From positions 124,001-188,000 of the forward strand of contig NZ_JAHVHT010000002.1 of the NCBI RefSeq assembly GCF_019802125.1: a DNA stretch of 64,000 bases, written 5' to 3'. The translations under genes and the position numbers were made by a program. This document shows positions 1 through 8,831 of the stretch, piece by piece. The stretch's first letter is position 1; every line of letters begins with the position of its first letter. The notes under the pieces were generated by a model. The model searched no databases. It had not been told where the DNA came from and was given only the letters and a program-made list of their open reading frames with translations. This DNA comes from Tateyamaria omphalii. Lineage in GTDB: Bacteria > Pseudomonadota > Alphaproteobacteria > Rhodobacterales > Rhodobacteraceae.

Positions 1-9
1 GATGGCGCT

Positions 10-486
10 TTATATGGACCTCAATCCACCCGCTGCCAAGTCGGTAAGGTCAATCTGCATCAGCGGCAAGGTACGGCCTGCGATCGCCTCGGATGGCACA
101 CGCCCGACCTCGCGCGCGCCCATGCGCTGATAAAACCGAACGGCATCCGGGTCGGCTTCAATCTCCATCCGGGTCGCACCGGCCGCCCGGGCAGTTTCGA
201 TGGCCCATTGCACCAATGCCCGACCAACACCCTTGCCCATCCCTTCAGGCGCCACAAACAGCTTGTCCAATTCGGCTGTCTCGCCGTGAATGAGAAGCTT
301 GCACAAGCCCTGCGGCCCGTCGGCATCATAAACAAAAAGCCGACCCGTTTCGACGTCGTGGTCAGAAAGCTGCAGCACGGCGCGCGCCGCAGCCATGAAG
401 TTTTCGTCATAGCCCCAGTAGGCTTTGGACCGGTGCATCAGCCCGGTCAAAGCCTCTAGCTCATCAAGCCGCGCAGGACGGATCAC
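10..486 (-). CDS. GNAT family N-acetyltransferase
   Basis: Predicted acetyl-CoA-dependent N-acetyltransferase of 158 residues; the acceptor substrate cannot be told. The acetyl-CoA loop (EGMGKGVGRA) lies at about residues 81-90, and the C-terminal FYQRMGA segment typical of GNAT proteins at about 118-124. I chose the GTG start because it overlaps the xth stop codon as GTGA and gives a protein beginning VIRPARL, at the usual start of the fold. A longer frame extends upstream into xth but adds only arginine-rich, non-homologous sequence. The overlap implies co-transcription with xth. Family is clear, function open. Confidence 0.85.
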   Translation of the reverse strand: MIRPARLDELEALTGLMHRSKAYWGYDENFMAAARAVLQLSDHDVETGRLFVYDADGPQGLCKLLIHGETAELDKLFVAPEGMGKGVGRALVQWAIETARAAGATRMEIEADPDAVRFYQRMGAREVGRVPSEAIAGRTLPLMQIDLTDLAAGGLRSI

Positions 487-1271
487 AGGTCGAACGTTGC
501 GAAAACCGGGGCGTGATCGCTTGGCTTCTCCCAACCGCGAGCGTCCCGCAGAATGCGGCTGGAATGCGCTGCATTCGAGATGTCCGGCGTTGCCCAAACG
601 TGGTCAAGCCGGCGTCCCTTGTCGGCGGCGTCCCAATCCTTGGCCCTGTAGGACCACCAAGAGTAAAGCTGACCGTCCGGGATGTCAGCGCGCGTGACAT
701 CGACCCAATTTCCCGCATCCTGTGTTTCGGCGAGGTGCTCCACTTCGATAGGTGTGTGACTGACGACCTTCAGAAGCTGCTTGTGCGACCACACATCGTC
801 TTCGCGCGGCGCGATGTTTAGGTCACCGACAAGGATGGATTTCTGCGGTTTGTCCCCATGGAACCAGTCGCGCATGTCGGTCAGGTAGTCGAGCTTCTGG
901 CCGAACTTCACGTTCTTCTCACGATCCGGCACGTCACCCCCTGCGGGGACGTAGAAGTTGTGGACAATCACGCCGTTTTCGAGCTGTCCCGCGATATGAC
1001 GCGCGTGGCCAAGGCCAGCGAAATCCTGGGCACTGGTTTCCACCATCGGAATTTTCGACAAGATCGCAACGCCGTTGTACCCCTTGTCTCCGCGCGCCAC
1101 CATGTGGGTGTATCCCAGAGCTTCGAATCCTTCGCGCGGGATCTTGTCGACCGGGCTCTTGCACTCTTGCAGGCAAAGCACGTCGGGCGCTTCTTCCTGT
1201 AGCAGCTTCAGAACGATAGGTTCTCGCAAACGGACGGAATTGATGTTCCAAGTGGCAAGGGTGAAGGGCAT
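483..1271 (-). CDS. xth: Exodeoxyribonuclease III (AP endonuclease)
   Basis: Base-excision repair enzyme that incises DNA at abasic sites and trims 3' blocked ends. The 262-residue length is normal for the family. Visible active-site motifs in order are WNINS (8-12), the metal-binding Glu in LQECK (E36), VGDLNIAP (148-155, catalytic Asp and Asn), LDHVW (222-226) and the terminal SDHAP (251-255, catalytic His). The reading frame starts at ATG and ends by overlapping the acetyltransferase start. Very secure as to family; XthA-type specificity is inferred from overall similarity. Confidence 0.95.
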   Translation of the reverse strand: MPFTLATWNINSVRLREPIVLKLLQEEAPDVLCLQECKSPVDKIPREGFEALGYTHMVARGDKGYNGVAILSKIPMVETSAQDFAGLGHARHIAGQLENGVIVHNFYVPAGGDVPDREKNVKFGQKLDYLTDMRDWFHGDKPQKSILVGDLNIAPREDDVWSHKQLLKVVSHTPIEVEHLAETQDAGNWVDVTRADIPDGQLYSWWSYRAKDWDAADKGRRLDHVWATPDISNAAHSSRILRDARGWEKPSDHAPVFATFDL

Positions 1272-1587
1272 GAGACGGCTCCGGAATTCAGGAATTGGCT
1301 ACAGAGTAGACAGGTCACCCCGGTGCCTCCACCGATAAAATGACATTTTGCGCAGACAAGTACATCGACCAGAAGAGCACGCCCGCCCGGGGGCAACAGG
1401 GCAAGACAATACATGATGCCAAGACTTTGGGCACGTCTCCGCCTTAAGATCCGGCAAGGACTCTATATCTTCGGCAGCACTAACAAGACACCACAACATG
1501 CTGAAGCGATACAACCAGAGGTTCTCTTTCTTGGGTTACGGTCACCGCACCTGCGTGTTACGATTCCGGTGATTTTCAACACAGCGA
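1272..1587. other. Intergenic region between xth and the barrel protein gene
   Basis: A 316-bp gap between divergent genes. It must carry the promoters for xth (leftward) and for the barrel protein (rightward). I see no convincing reading frame, riboswitch or strong hairpin. A short GC palindrome lies near 1380-1395, but no T-tract follows it. No ribosome-binding site of usual strength precedes the ATG at 1588. Confidence 0.5.
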
Positions 1588-2541
1588 ATGATTGAACCAG
1601 TGACCAATCCTTTCACCCGTTTTCCAGCCTGTATCGCCCTGCCTCTCACGATGATCGGACAGTTTGCAGAGGCAGACCCATTTGAAGCACGCGACCCGTC
1701 CTGGGTGGCGCGCGGATATATCGACACCACGGATCGCATTGTCGATCAGGGCAACAGTTCCGTGGCAAGTGAACTGCTGTATGGGCCCATACTCGAATTG
1801 AATGGTCGATACGAATGGCGCAACGACCGGGGCGGTCGCATATTTGTTGATCCCCTGGCGGTCACAAGACTGTTTCCTGATGATTCCGACGTGAACGATC
1901 TGCGCGTCGGTCTGTTTGGCGAATACCGTTTCAGGCCGGACCAGTCCGAGAATACGGAGTTTCGTCTGCGCACCGGAGTGGAAAGAACCACCAGCTTCCC
2001 TGACGAGCGCTTCCGTCGCTACACCCTTCAAGGGGCAGTGAACGTCCGTCATGACAGACGGCAAACCAGCACATTTACCCTGCGCTATCGCTACCGTGAC
2101 CAAAACGAGGAGGCCACGTTCGATGGCTTCGACCAAGACGAATACCTGGGCAGCTGGCGCCGCACCTGGCAACCCGAGGGCAGCGCGATCGAACTGATTG
2201 CCCTAACGCCCTACTTCGACATCCGCGACGCAGATGCACGGAAGTTCAGTTACGATGAAGTCGGTATCCGGCTGCAGGCGCGATATCGTGTGTCGGAAGA
2301 CGTGACCCTGACCGGACGCGCCCGCATGTTCAAGCGCGACTACAAGGACAGTTTTTCAAACGCGTTTGATTTCGAACGTTCGGACGACCGGTTTGGCGTG
2401 GAACTGGAATGGCGCAAAACCTATCCTGCAGGGCGCGCACTTTTCGGCGCCATCGGCTGGGAAGAAAATCGATCCAACGTACCAGTGCGTGCTTTCAGCG
2501 GCGTGACAGTTCGCTTCGGATTCGAGATCACGTTGCTCTAG
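1588..2541 (+). CDS. Putative outer-membrane beta-barrel protein of the polysaccharide locus
   Basis: A 317-residue protein with a short, weakly hydrophobic N-terminus ending in FAEA-DPF, which could be a signal peptide. The rest is dominated by alternating hydrophobic and polar stretches rich in Arg, Tyr and Phe (for example TLRYRYRD, IRLQARYRV, VTVRFGFEI), the pattern of membrane beta-strands. It lies tail to tail with the BcsA-like synthase (10 bp between stop codons). A role in export or surface display of the polymer is a guess from position. It lacks the TPR repeats of BcsC. The ribosome-binding site is weak, so the start is uncertain. Confidence 0.6.
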   Translation: MIEPVTNPFTRFPACIALPLTMIGQFAEADPFEARDPSWVARGYIDTTDRIVDQGNSSVASELLYGPILELNGRYEWRNDRGGRIFVDPLAVTRLFPDDSDVNDLRVGLFGEYRFRPDQSENTEFRLRTGVERTTSFPDERFRRYTLQGAVNVRHDRRQTSTFTLRYRYRDQNEEATFDGFDQDEYLGSWRRTWQPEGSAIELIALTPYFDIRDADARKFSYDEVGIRLQARYRVSEDVTLTGRARMFKRDYKDSFSNAFDFERSDDRFGVELEWRKTYPAGRALFGAIGWEENRSNVPVRAFSGVTVRFGFEITLL

Positions 2542-2551
2542 CAACGCGCAA

Positions 2552-4414
2552 TCACGCCTCGCTTCTCCGAACCGGTTCGCCCTTTCGGCGTTTGATCGTT
2601 TGTGCCTTCGCATTCACGTCTGCGTACATCGATCCCGATGACATCTTGAGATTGATGGACAGGTTGGATTCGAGCGTGAAATACGAACGCAGCAAGCGGA
2701 AAACCACATATTCCGGCAGATACAGGAGCTGCACGAAATAACCGTTCACGATCAGGGCCAGCACAGAGATCAGCATCGGCGCGCCGAGAATGACGGCCAG
2801 GACGGCCTGCAACTGCAGCACATCCAATGTCTTGAACTCGCCGAAATACTCTATGAAACCGAACAGGATCAGTGGGATCATCATCGCCCGGCGCGCCGAA
2901 TTGAGCAGCATGTAAGGCAGGATGATCTTGCCGCGAAAGCTGACTTCGGAACTGAAGACAACGGCACGACATCGCGCGGCAACGTGGTAGGTGGATCGGA
3001 ACCAACGCATGCGCTGTTCGCGCATATGCGCATATGTTCGCGGTACTTCGGAAACAAAACGCACTTCGGGGTCCACAATCAGGCGATAGCCCAGCTCACC
3101 GATACGCAAGGACATCTCCGTGTCCTCGCCGTTCATGCCGCCAGCGAAACCGCCAAGCTGACGCGGCAGTTCTGTCCGATAGATGACGAACATGCCGGGC
3201 ACTCCGACGATGCCGTTGATCGCGGCAAGACCCACCGAGTACATGCCATGTTTCACAATCGCCTCGACCTGGCGGGCGCGGTCAAACAAACCGCCGCCGG
3301 GTGACAATGGCAAACCGCCCAGGGCACCGACCTCATCGTTGAAGAAATAGGTCATGCCCCGCAGAAACGCTCTGGGCTGTATGATCGTATCCGCATCAAT
3401 ACGAACGAAAAAGTCGGTTTCAACCGCGCTGAGACCAAGGTTCAGAGCGTTGGCCTTGCCCGGTCGCGGCTCATGCAGGACCCGGACATCGGCATGTTCA
3501 AGTTCGGCCGACACCCGCCTGACAACTGCGACCGTGTCGTCCGTCGAAGCGTTGTCGACAAACAGCACCGTGACTTTGCCGTCATAGTTAGCCGCTGCTG
3601 CCTCAACACCGCGCAGCGTCTTTTCAATGATGTGCATTTCATTATGCGCCGGAATGACGACAGAAATATCGGGCGCAAAGGTTCGTATCCGGAACAGCGC
3701 CTGATCGACCAGACCACCAAGGAACAGGAAGGCAAAGAATGCCGGGAGGAACAGAAACACCCCGGGCCCGATCCCGCCCAACAACGAATTGCTGCGCAGC
3801 GCCTCAACCACGCCGAAGTCACGGTTCAGCACGAAAATCGCAAGCCAGGTGCAATAGACGGAGATGACGGCGACCCGCAAAAGCGTTTGACGGTTCTGAG
3901 TGGTGTCGATTGTCATCGGCACGGAGGCGGGCATGCGACCGCGCTCAAGCAGTTTTGCAGAAAACACCCCAAACCCCAGGATGCCGGAGAGGATCGCGAC
4001 CGCCGTGAGCGGCAGGGTGTGATCAATCGTCAGGTCAAGCAGGATGGTCGTCAGGTCCAGGGCCAGGCAGAGCACAGCAAAGGACAGGCACAGATCCAAT
4101 CCCATGAGCACCTTCTTGAAGGGGTTGGCATGGCAGAAGACGGAATAGGAAATGAAGAAACTGACGATGAAGATACGTACAGAGATAGAGTGCGCACCCT
4201 GAAAAGGGCCGATGATCAAATCCCCGCTGGGAAATGTTTGTCGAAGAATCGGAACCGTATTGACGGTGAACAGGAGCACGACACTGAGCACGCAAAACAG
4301 CCCGAGCAGCGCGGGACCGTACCAAAGCGGGACGGAATGCGACAGCCCCCGTGGCGTCGAATCGACCGACGCGAACTGGAAGTAAGGCTGTTTCTTTTCC
4401 TTGGGCCTGTTCAT
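2552..4414 (-). CDS. Processive family 2 glycosyltransferase, BcsA-like
   Basis: Membrane polysaccharide synthase of 620 residues. Hydrophobic segments near 34-52, 80-96, 105-152, 178-197 and 211-235 precede the cytosolic GT-A domain (about 248-475), and more membrane segments follow. All GT2 landmarks are present: VVIPAHNE (252-259), VDNAS (Asp 287), DAD (340-342), GED with the likely catalytic base (429-431) and QRMRW (467-471), the product-binding Q-x-x-R-W motif of cellulose, chitin and hyaluronan synthases. The tail after the last helices is short and has no PilZ domain, so direct c-di-GMP control is not expected. The start overlaps the BcsB-like stop by 4 bp. The sugar donor is unknown. 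Confidence 0.88.
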   Translation of the reverse strand: MNRPKEKKQPYFQFASVDSTPRGLSHSVPLWYGPALLGLFCVLSVVLLFTVNTVPILRQTFPSGDLIIGPFQGAHSISVRIFIVSFFISYSVFCHANPFKKVLMGLDLCLSFAVLCLALDLTTILLDLTIDHTLPLTAVAILSGILGFGVFSAKLLERGRMPASVPMTIDTTQNRQTLLRVAVISVYCTWLAIFVLNRDFGVVEALRSNSLLGGIGPGVFLFLPAFFAFLFLGGLVDQALFRIRTFAPDISVVIPAHNEMHIIEKTLRGVEAAAANYDGKVTVLFVDNASTDDTVAVVRRVSAELEHADVRVLHEPRPGKANALNLGLSAVETDFFVRIDADTIIQPRAFLRGMTYFFNDEVGALGGLPLSPGGGLFDRARQVEAIVKHGMYSVGLAAINGIVGVPGMFVIYRTELPRQLGGFAGGMNGEDTEMSLRIGELGYRLIVDPEVRFVSEVPRTYAHMREQRMRWFRSTYHVAARCRAVVFSSEVSFRGKIILPYMLLNSARRAMMIPLILFGFIEYFGEFKTLDVLQLQAVLAVILGAPMLISVLALIVNGYFVQLLYLPEYVVFRLLRSYFTLESNLSINLKMSSGSMYADVNAKAQTIKRRKGEPVRRSEA

Positions 4415-6261
4415 TCCGATATGTCAGGCAAGGTTGCTGTACTCCCCGTTGTGTCAGGCAACGTTTGCGTCCCGGTCGTCGCAGATGATTGGCTGGGAAT
4501 GGGCGACGCATTGCCTTGCTCTGTTGCATCAATTTCAGACGGCTCGGCAGCGGGCTCCGCATCTGGCTGCGGGACTGTGTCGTCCTCTGACGTTGGATCC
4601 TGTTCCGGGTCAGCCGATGTCTCGGTTTCAAGGTCGTCCACTACGGGCATCGGTCGGGGTTTGATCGCAACAATGGCGGCAATCCTGGGCCCTTCGTTCA
4701 ATTCGAAGTCCAGCAAAGAGATGTCAGTCAGTTCGGTCTGGCGGTAGGGCAACTCACCCCGATCATACAAACGGGGAGAAATCAGCCAGAATGTGTGGTC
4801 AGGCCAGGTCTGCTGAATTTCGGCAAAGCGGTTTTGCAGTTCGGACCGGGTGTTGACGAGCACATGGTCGTCCTGAGGTCCGGCAGCATCCCCTGTGATC
4901 CACTGAACGCGGTTTCCGAACGCCTCGGCCAAAAAGGGAACTGCAGTCGACGCCTCCGCCGCATTGAGCTGATCCGAAACCTCAAGATGCAGCGGGCCGT
5001 TCAACGCATTGATGAACTGACCGATGGTCCGGTCTTCGGCCGGGACACCGCCACGGAGCACGGTGCTTTGCTTGAGCTGGGCGGTGATCGGCGAACCCGT
5101 CGTACAGAACTCCTGGTTCTGTCGTTCCGAACTGATCAATCGGATCTCCAGGACATTGCTGAAGTCGTGCAGCCGCTCCGGCAGCTCTACTGTCCGGTTC
5201 AGGTCCAGAGATGCACCTTCGAACTTCTCGGCGAAGACGATTACATCGTTCAATGTGACGGTGAGCAACCATTCGGCTTCGGCCTGCAAGCCAATGGCAC
5301 GCATGCCAAAGGCCAGTGCCGTGGGATACTCGGCATTGGGCGTCGTCCGCAGATCGTAAGCATACCTCCACGCCGTGTCGTACTCGAAATAGCGTGCTTC
5401 AGCGAGACTGCCTTCCAATGCAATAGGAAGAGGCCAGGCAACTTCATCCACCTCGCGGACGGCATTTTCCATCATGCGCGCAGCAGTGGAGAAATCATCG
5501 GGCGAAAAGCGAACGCCGGCAGGCACGACCTCGGCATCCGCAGGCACAAATACGGTGCGGATGTCTCGAAAGCTCTGGTCCACCGCAAAACTGATCAGGC
5601 TCTCGTATTCGATGTTCTCGGGGTTGTCCGGCCAAGAGATATGATAGGGATTGCCGGTTGCGCGCAGGCGATCATTCAGATCCAGCAACGGCCCCTCGGT
5701 CTCGAGCTCGATCCGGCTGGTGGGTTCGATACGGACGATCATGCCGCCATTCCAATCCCGTCGGCAGGACTGGTTGGCGAACGTACCGGAGGCGCCCAGC
5801 GTCACCAGCAACTGACTTTGGGTCAGATCGGAAGGCAGCAGGTTGATGCGGATGGTGTTTGCGTTCACCCCCTCGGACAAGACGATCTCGCCCCGTCGCT
5901 CACCGTTCACGTTGATCCGCATCCGCGCCACGGAGTCGGGTTGCAACTCTGCCCGTACATCCAGGATCAGTTCGCCGCTCACAACGGGCACTTCCTTGGG
6001 CATGTTAAACGAAGCAGAGGCGAAGCCTGGCGACCCGGTCAGGGCCGTCCAGGTATCACTTTCGCGCACGATAAAGGTGTGTTGCGTACCGTCAGCACTT
6101 TGTAGCTCTGTATCCGTGGGAAGCCGGGATACCAGATCGTGCTGAATACGCTGATTGCCGTCCCTCAGGCCAACGAAGCTTTGCACATCCGGTTGCATCA
6201 GGGCGAAGCGTGCAAGCGCCACCATCAAAATTGTAAAAAGCCCAAGGCCAAGAAGACGCAT
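4411..6261 (-). CDS. BcsB-like periplasmic subunit of a polysaccharide synthase
   Basis: A 616-residue protein with one N-terminal hydrophobic segment (about 3-20) and then a long beta-rich periplasmic region resembling BcsB, the cellulose synthase partner with alternating carbohydrate-binding and flavodoxin-like domains. Stretches such as ARMRINVNGERRGEIV and WLLTVTLNDVIVF fit the jelly-roll parts. It differs from classical BcsB in lacking a C-terminal membrane helix; it ends in about 75 residues rich in Asp, Glu, Pro, Ser and Thr. Two Cys (in NQSCRRD and EFCTT) may form a disulfide. Translationally coupled to the BcsA-like gene, so the two probably form one complex. Confidence 0.8.
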   Translation of the reverse strand: MRLLGLGLFTILMVALARFALMQPDVQSFVGLRDGNQRIQHDLVSRLPTDTELQSADGTQHTFIVRESDTWTALTGSPGFASASFNMPKEVPVVSGELILDVRAELQPDSVARMRINVNGERRGEIVLSEGVNANTIRINLLPSDLTQSQLLVTLGASGTFANQSCRRDWNGGMIVRIEPTSRIELETEGPLLDLNDRLRATGNPYHISWPDNPENIEYESLISFAVDQSFRDIRTVFVPADAEVVPAGVRFSPDDFSTAARMMENAVREVDEVAWPLPIALEGSLAEARYFEYDTAWRYAYDLRTTPNAEYPTALAFGMRAIGLQAEAEWLLTVTLNDVIVFAEKFEGASLDLNRTVELPERLHDFSNVLEIRLISSERQNQEFCTTGSPITAQLKQSTVLRGGVPAEDRTIGQFINALNGPLHLEVSDQLNAAEASTAVPFLAEAFGNRVQWITGDAAGPQDDHVLVNTRSELQNRFAEIQQTWPDHTFWLISPRLYDRGELPYRQTELTDISLLDFELNEGPRIAAIVAIKPRPMPVVDDLETETSADPEQDPTSEDDTVPQPDAEPAAEPSEIDATEQGNASPIPSQSSATTGTQTLPDTTGSTATLPDISE

Positions 6262-6311
6262 GATTTTACCTGTTTGCGGCTATCGGTACTGAAATTGGAA
6301 GAAACGATGGG

Positions 6312-7532
6312 TCAAGCGACGCCTTTCATCGGATCCGATCCAATCGTACCCGGCTGTTGTTCAGGTGTCCAAGTGGACCGGGCTGGAATTTGCGCGGGAT
6401 CACACCGGTGCTGGTACTTCTTCGCGATGGAAACGCTCTCATGCAGCAATCCGTCTTCAAGGGTGATGGGCTTCAATCCGTCGTCAAGAAATGACTTGTT
6501 GGACACGCGCAAGTCATTCTCGGCTGCCTCCTTCCGCGGATTGCTGACCATTTCCACAGTGCTTCCGGTGATGCGGGCAACAATCTGGGCAAGATCGCGG
6601 ACACGGTGCGTTTCGGTCATCTGGTTTCGAATGCACACTTTGTCGCCGCGTTCCGGCGGGTTCTCCAATGCCAGGGTAATGCAGTTGACGGTATCGGCGA
6701 TATTGATGAAGGCACGGGTCTGCCCCCCTGTGCCATGCACCGTAAGAGGATGACCGATCGCAGCCTGCATCAGGAAGCGATTCAATACGGTTCCATAGTC
6801 ACCATCATAGTCGAAGCGGTTGGACAGCCGCTCGTCCATCCGCGTTTCATCCGTTTGCGTACCCCAGACAATGCCTTGGTGCAGGTCCGTGATCCGTATG
6901 CCGTCATTTCTGGCATAGAACTGGAACATCAACTGATCCATGGACTTCGTCATGTGGTAGACGCTGCCAGGGTTGGTCGGATACAGGATGTCGCGGTCAA
7001 ACAATCTGCCGTCATCGGCTTCGACCTTGATCGGAAGGTATCCTTCGGGGATTTCCAACCCATCCCCATCGTATCCGTACACCCCCATCGTGCCCAAATG
7101 GACGACATGCGTATCAATTCGCAGGGCAGCAATCGCGCAAAGAAGATTGTGCGTTCCGCGAATGTTGTTGCTGACCGTATATCGTTTTTCGGATGTGCCA
7201 CGCATCGAATACGGCGCTGCACGCTGTTCGCCGAAGTGGATCACCGCGTCCGGCCACAAACGTTCGATACAGTCTTTCAAGGCGTCGTATTGCCTCGCAA
7301 TATCAATGCGTTCAAAGGAAATGCGGCGTCCAGTCACCTGTTCCCAAGTGTCCAAACGGGTGTGTAAGTCCGCGATCGGTGTGAGACTGTCCGCTCCAAG
7401 CGCATCGGCAATTTTTCGCCGGGAGAAGTCATCCACGATGGTGACATCGTACCCCAGGCTCGAAAGCCGCAGGGCAGTTGGCCATCCACAAAATCCATCG
7501 CCGCCAATTACAAGTACGTTTTGTCCACGCAT
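6312..7532 (-). CDS. sqdB: UDP-sulfoquinovose synthase (SQD1/SqdB type)
   Basis: Extended short-chain dehydrogenase of 406 residues that should form UDP-sulfoquinovose from UDP-glucose and sulfite. Diagnostic SQD1 features are the NAD loop VIGGDGFCGW (8-17), DSLTPI (48-53), HFGEQRAAPYSM (99-110), LGTMGVYG (146-153, with the active-site Thr) and YHMTK (192-196, catalytic Tyr and Lys). These set it apart from GalE-like epimerases. I chose the ATG with GGGGG six bases upstream, because homologs begin just before the dinucleotide loop; upstream TTG codons could add about 20 residues. It lies 50 bp upstream of the BcsB-like gene in the same direction. No sqdA, sqdC or sqdD is adjacent. Confidence 0.87.
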   Translation of the reverse strand: MRGQNVLVIGGDGFCGWPTALRLSSLGYDVTIVDDFSRRKIADALGADSLTPIADLHTRLDTWEQVTGRRISFERIDIARQYDALKDCIERLWPDAVIHFGEQRAAPYSMRGTSEKRYTVSNNIRGTHNLLCAIAALRIDTHVVHLGTMGVYGYDGDGLEIPEGYLPIKVEADDGRLFDRDILYPTNPGSVYHMTKSMDQLMFQFYARNDGIRITDLHQGIVWGTQTDETRMDERLSNRFDYDGDYGTVLNRFLMQAAIGHPLTVHGTGGQTRAFINIADTVNCITLALENPPERGDKVCIRNQMTETHRVRDLAQIVARITGSTVEMVSNPRKEAAENDLRVSNKSFLDDGLKPITLEDGLLHESVSIAKKYQHRCDPAQIPARSTWTPEQQPGTIGSDPMKGVA

Positions 7533-7982
7533 GTCGCGCCCCCAGTTGGATGAATGTTCTTGAAGTTTGATGCCTAAGCGTGTCAATTTCAACCTCAGGT
7601 AGAAAAATTATGCTAAGTTTTACAATTTGTTCCAAACACCTGGGTGCTTAAGCATCACTTTCGAGATTTAGGAATCTGCGCAAAATACACGCAGCATCGA
7701 ACTCCAGACGCCACCGTCAGTCGATCGAAAAAAGTGTTAAGACACCGTAACATACCGTATCTCCCAAAGAAAGATGCTACCGGAGGCTGTATCCAAAAAA
7801 CGCATCACCGCAGAAGATATGCGGCGTGGGTTTACTTGGTGGATAAAAAAACCCGGGCACAATGGCCCGGGCAAGTCCAACAGGGAGGTGCATGTATAGC
7901 CGCGAGGCGGCCCCGACATGCGCGGGCTTCGTACCGGTAACTTCAGCCATAGCGGAAAGTTCCGCCATGACCCAAGTCAATC
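7533..7982. other. AT-richer intergenic region upstream of sqdB
   Basis: About 450 bp between sqdB and the response regulator, more AT-rich than its surroundings. It should contain the leftward promoter of the polysaccharide operon, and it contains the terminator of the response-regulator gene at its right end. I could not single out a confident promoter or operator. No convincing reading frame is present. Confidence 0.5.
7845..7872 (-). terminator. Rho-independent terminator of the response-regulator gene
   Basis: Inverted repeat CCCGGGC / GCCCGGG (7852-7858 and 7865-7871) with a 6-base loop. Read leftward it is followed by a run of seven T (7845-7851). It lies about 110 bp past the stop of the leftward response regulator. 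Confidence 0.85.
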
Positions 7983-8669
7983 TCAGGCCATGAGACGATA
8001 TCCGCCGCTTTCGGTCACAAGAAGGCGCGCATTTGACGGATCCGGTTCAATTTTCTGACGCAGACGGTAGATATGTGTCTCCAACGTGTGTGTGGTAACA
8101 CCGGCGTTGTAGCCCCAGACCTCATGCAGCAGCACGTCACGGGCCACCACACCCTCGGTCGAGCGATAGAGAAACTTCAGGATATTCGTCTCTTTTTCGG
8201 TCAGGCGGATTTTGCGATCATCTTCGGTCACCAGCATCTTCACGCTGGGTTTGAAAGTGTACGGCCCAAGGGTAAAAACCGCATCCTCGGACTGCTCGTG
8301 TTGGCGCAGCTGCGCTCGAATACGCGCCAGCAATACCGGAAACTTGAAAGGCTTGCTGACATAGTCATTGGCGCCCGCGTCCAAACCCAGGATCGTATCC
8401 GCATCGGTATCGTGGCCCGTCAGCATCAGGATAGGCGACTTGACCCCCTGCTTGCGCATGACACGGCACAATTCGCGACCGTCGGTATCCGGAAGGCCGA
8501 CATCAAGAATGACGAGGTCATAAATCGCTTCCTTGGCCTTGACCAAAGCATCCTGACCATTGCCCGCTTCGAACACGTCGAAGTCCTCGGTCATGATCAA
8601 CTGCTCGCTCAGCGCTTCGCGTAGATCCTCGTCATCATCAACCAGCAGGATTTTTTTCAGTTGTGCCAT
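7983..8669 (-). CDS. OmpR-family response regulator, CenR-like
   Basis: Two-component transcription factor of 228 residues: receiver domain (about 5-120) with the acidic pocket LLVDDDED, phospho-acceptor in LVILDVGLPD, switch Thr in LMLTGHD and Lys in YVSKPFKFP, followed by a winged-helix effector (about 130-228) ending in GGYRLMA. The effector stretch VWGYNAGVTTHTLETHIYR matches what I recall of CenR, the envelope regulator of Caulobacter and Rhodobacter; this is recognition, not a search. The ATG at 8669 is preceded by GGAG about ten bases upstream; an upstream in-frame ATG lacks such a site. No histidine kinase is adjacent. Confidence 0.85.
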   Translation of the reverse strand: MAQLKKILLVDDDEDLREALSEQLIMTEDFDVFEAGNGQDALVKAKEAIYDLVILDVGLPDTDGRELCRVMRKQGVKSPILMLTGHDTDADTILGLDAGANDYVSKPFKFPVLLARIRAQLRQHEQSEDAVFTLGPYTFKPSVKMLVTEDDRKIRLTEKETNILKFLYRSTEGVVARDVLLHEVWGYNAGVTTHTLETHIYRLRQKIEPDPSNARLLVTESGGYRLMA

Positions 8670-8831
8670 GGGCGTCGTCTCCGTTCCTGTTGGAGGATAG
8701 ATGCGGTTTGAGGGTCGTTTCAGCAAGTTGTGGACCAAATGTTTCACGCCCATGTGTGGCAGACCGGGCAAATGTTTCAATTCCTACGCGATTTGCTTAT
8801 GTCGGACGGTGCACGGAAGAGGATTTGTTAC

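Noticed and set aside
2552-7532. Interpretation as an ordinary cellulose operon.
   Set aside because: No bcsC, bcsZ or bcsD and no PilZ domain; the operon instead contains an SqdB-type enzyme, which a cellulose operon does not need.
6312-7532. Interpretation as a generic GalE-like epimerase.
   Set aside because: The SQD1-specific segments FGEQRAAPYSM, DSLTPI and LGTMGVYG are present in order, which epimerases lack.
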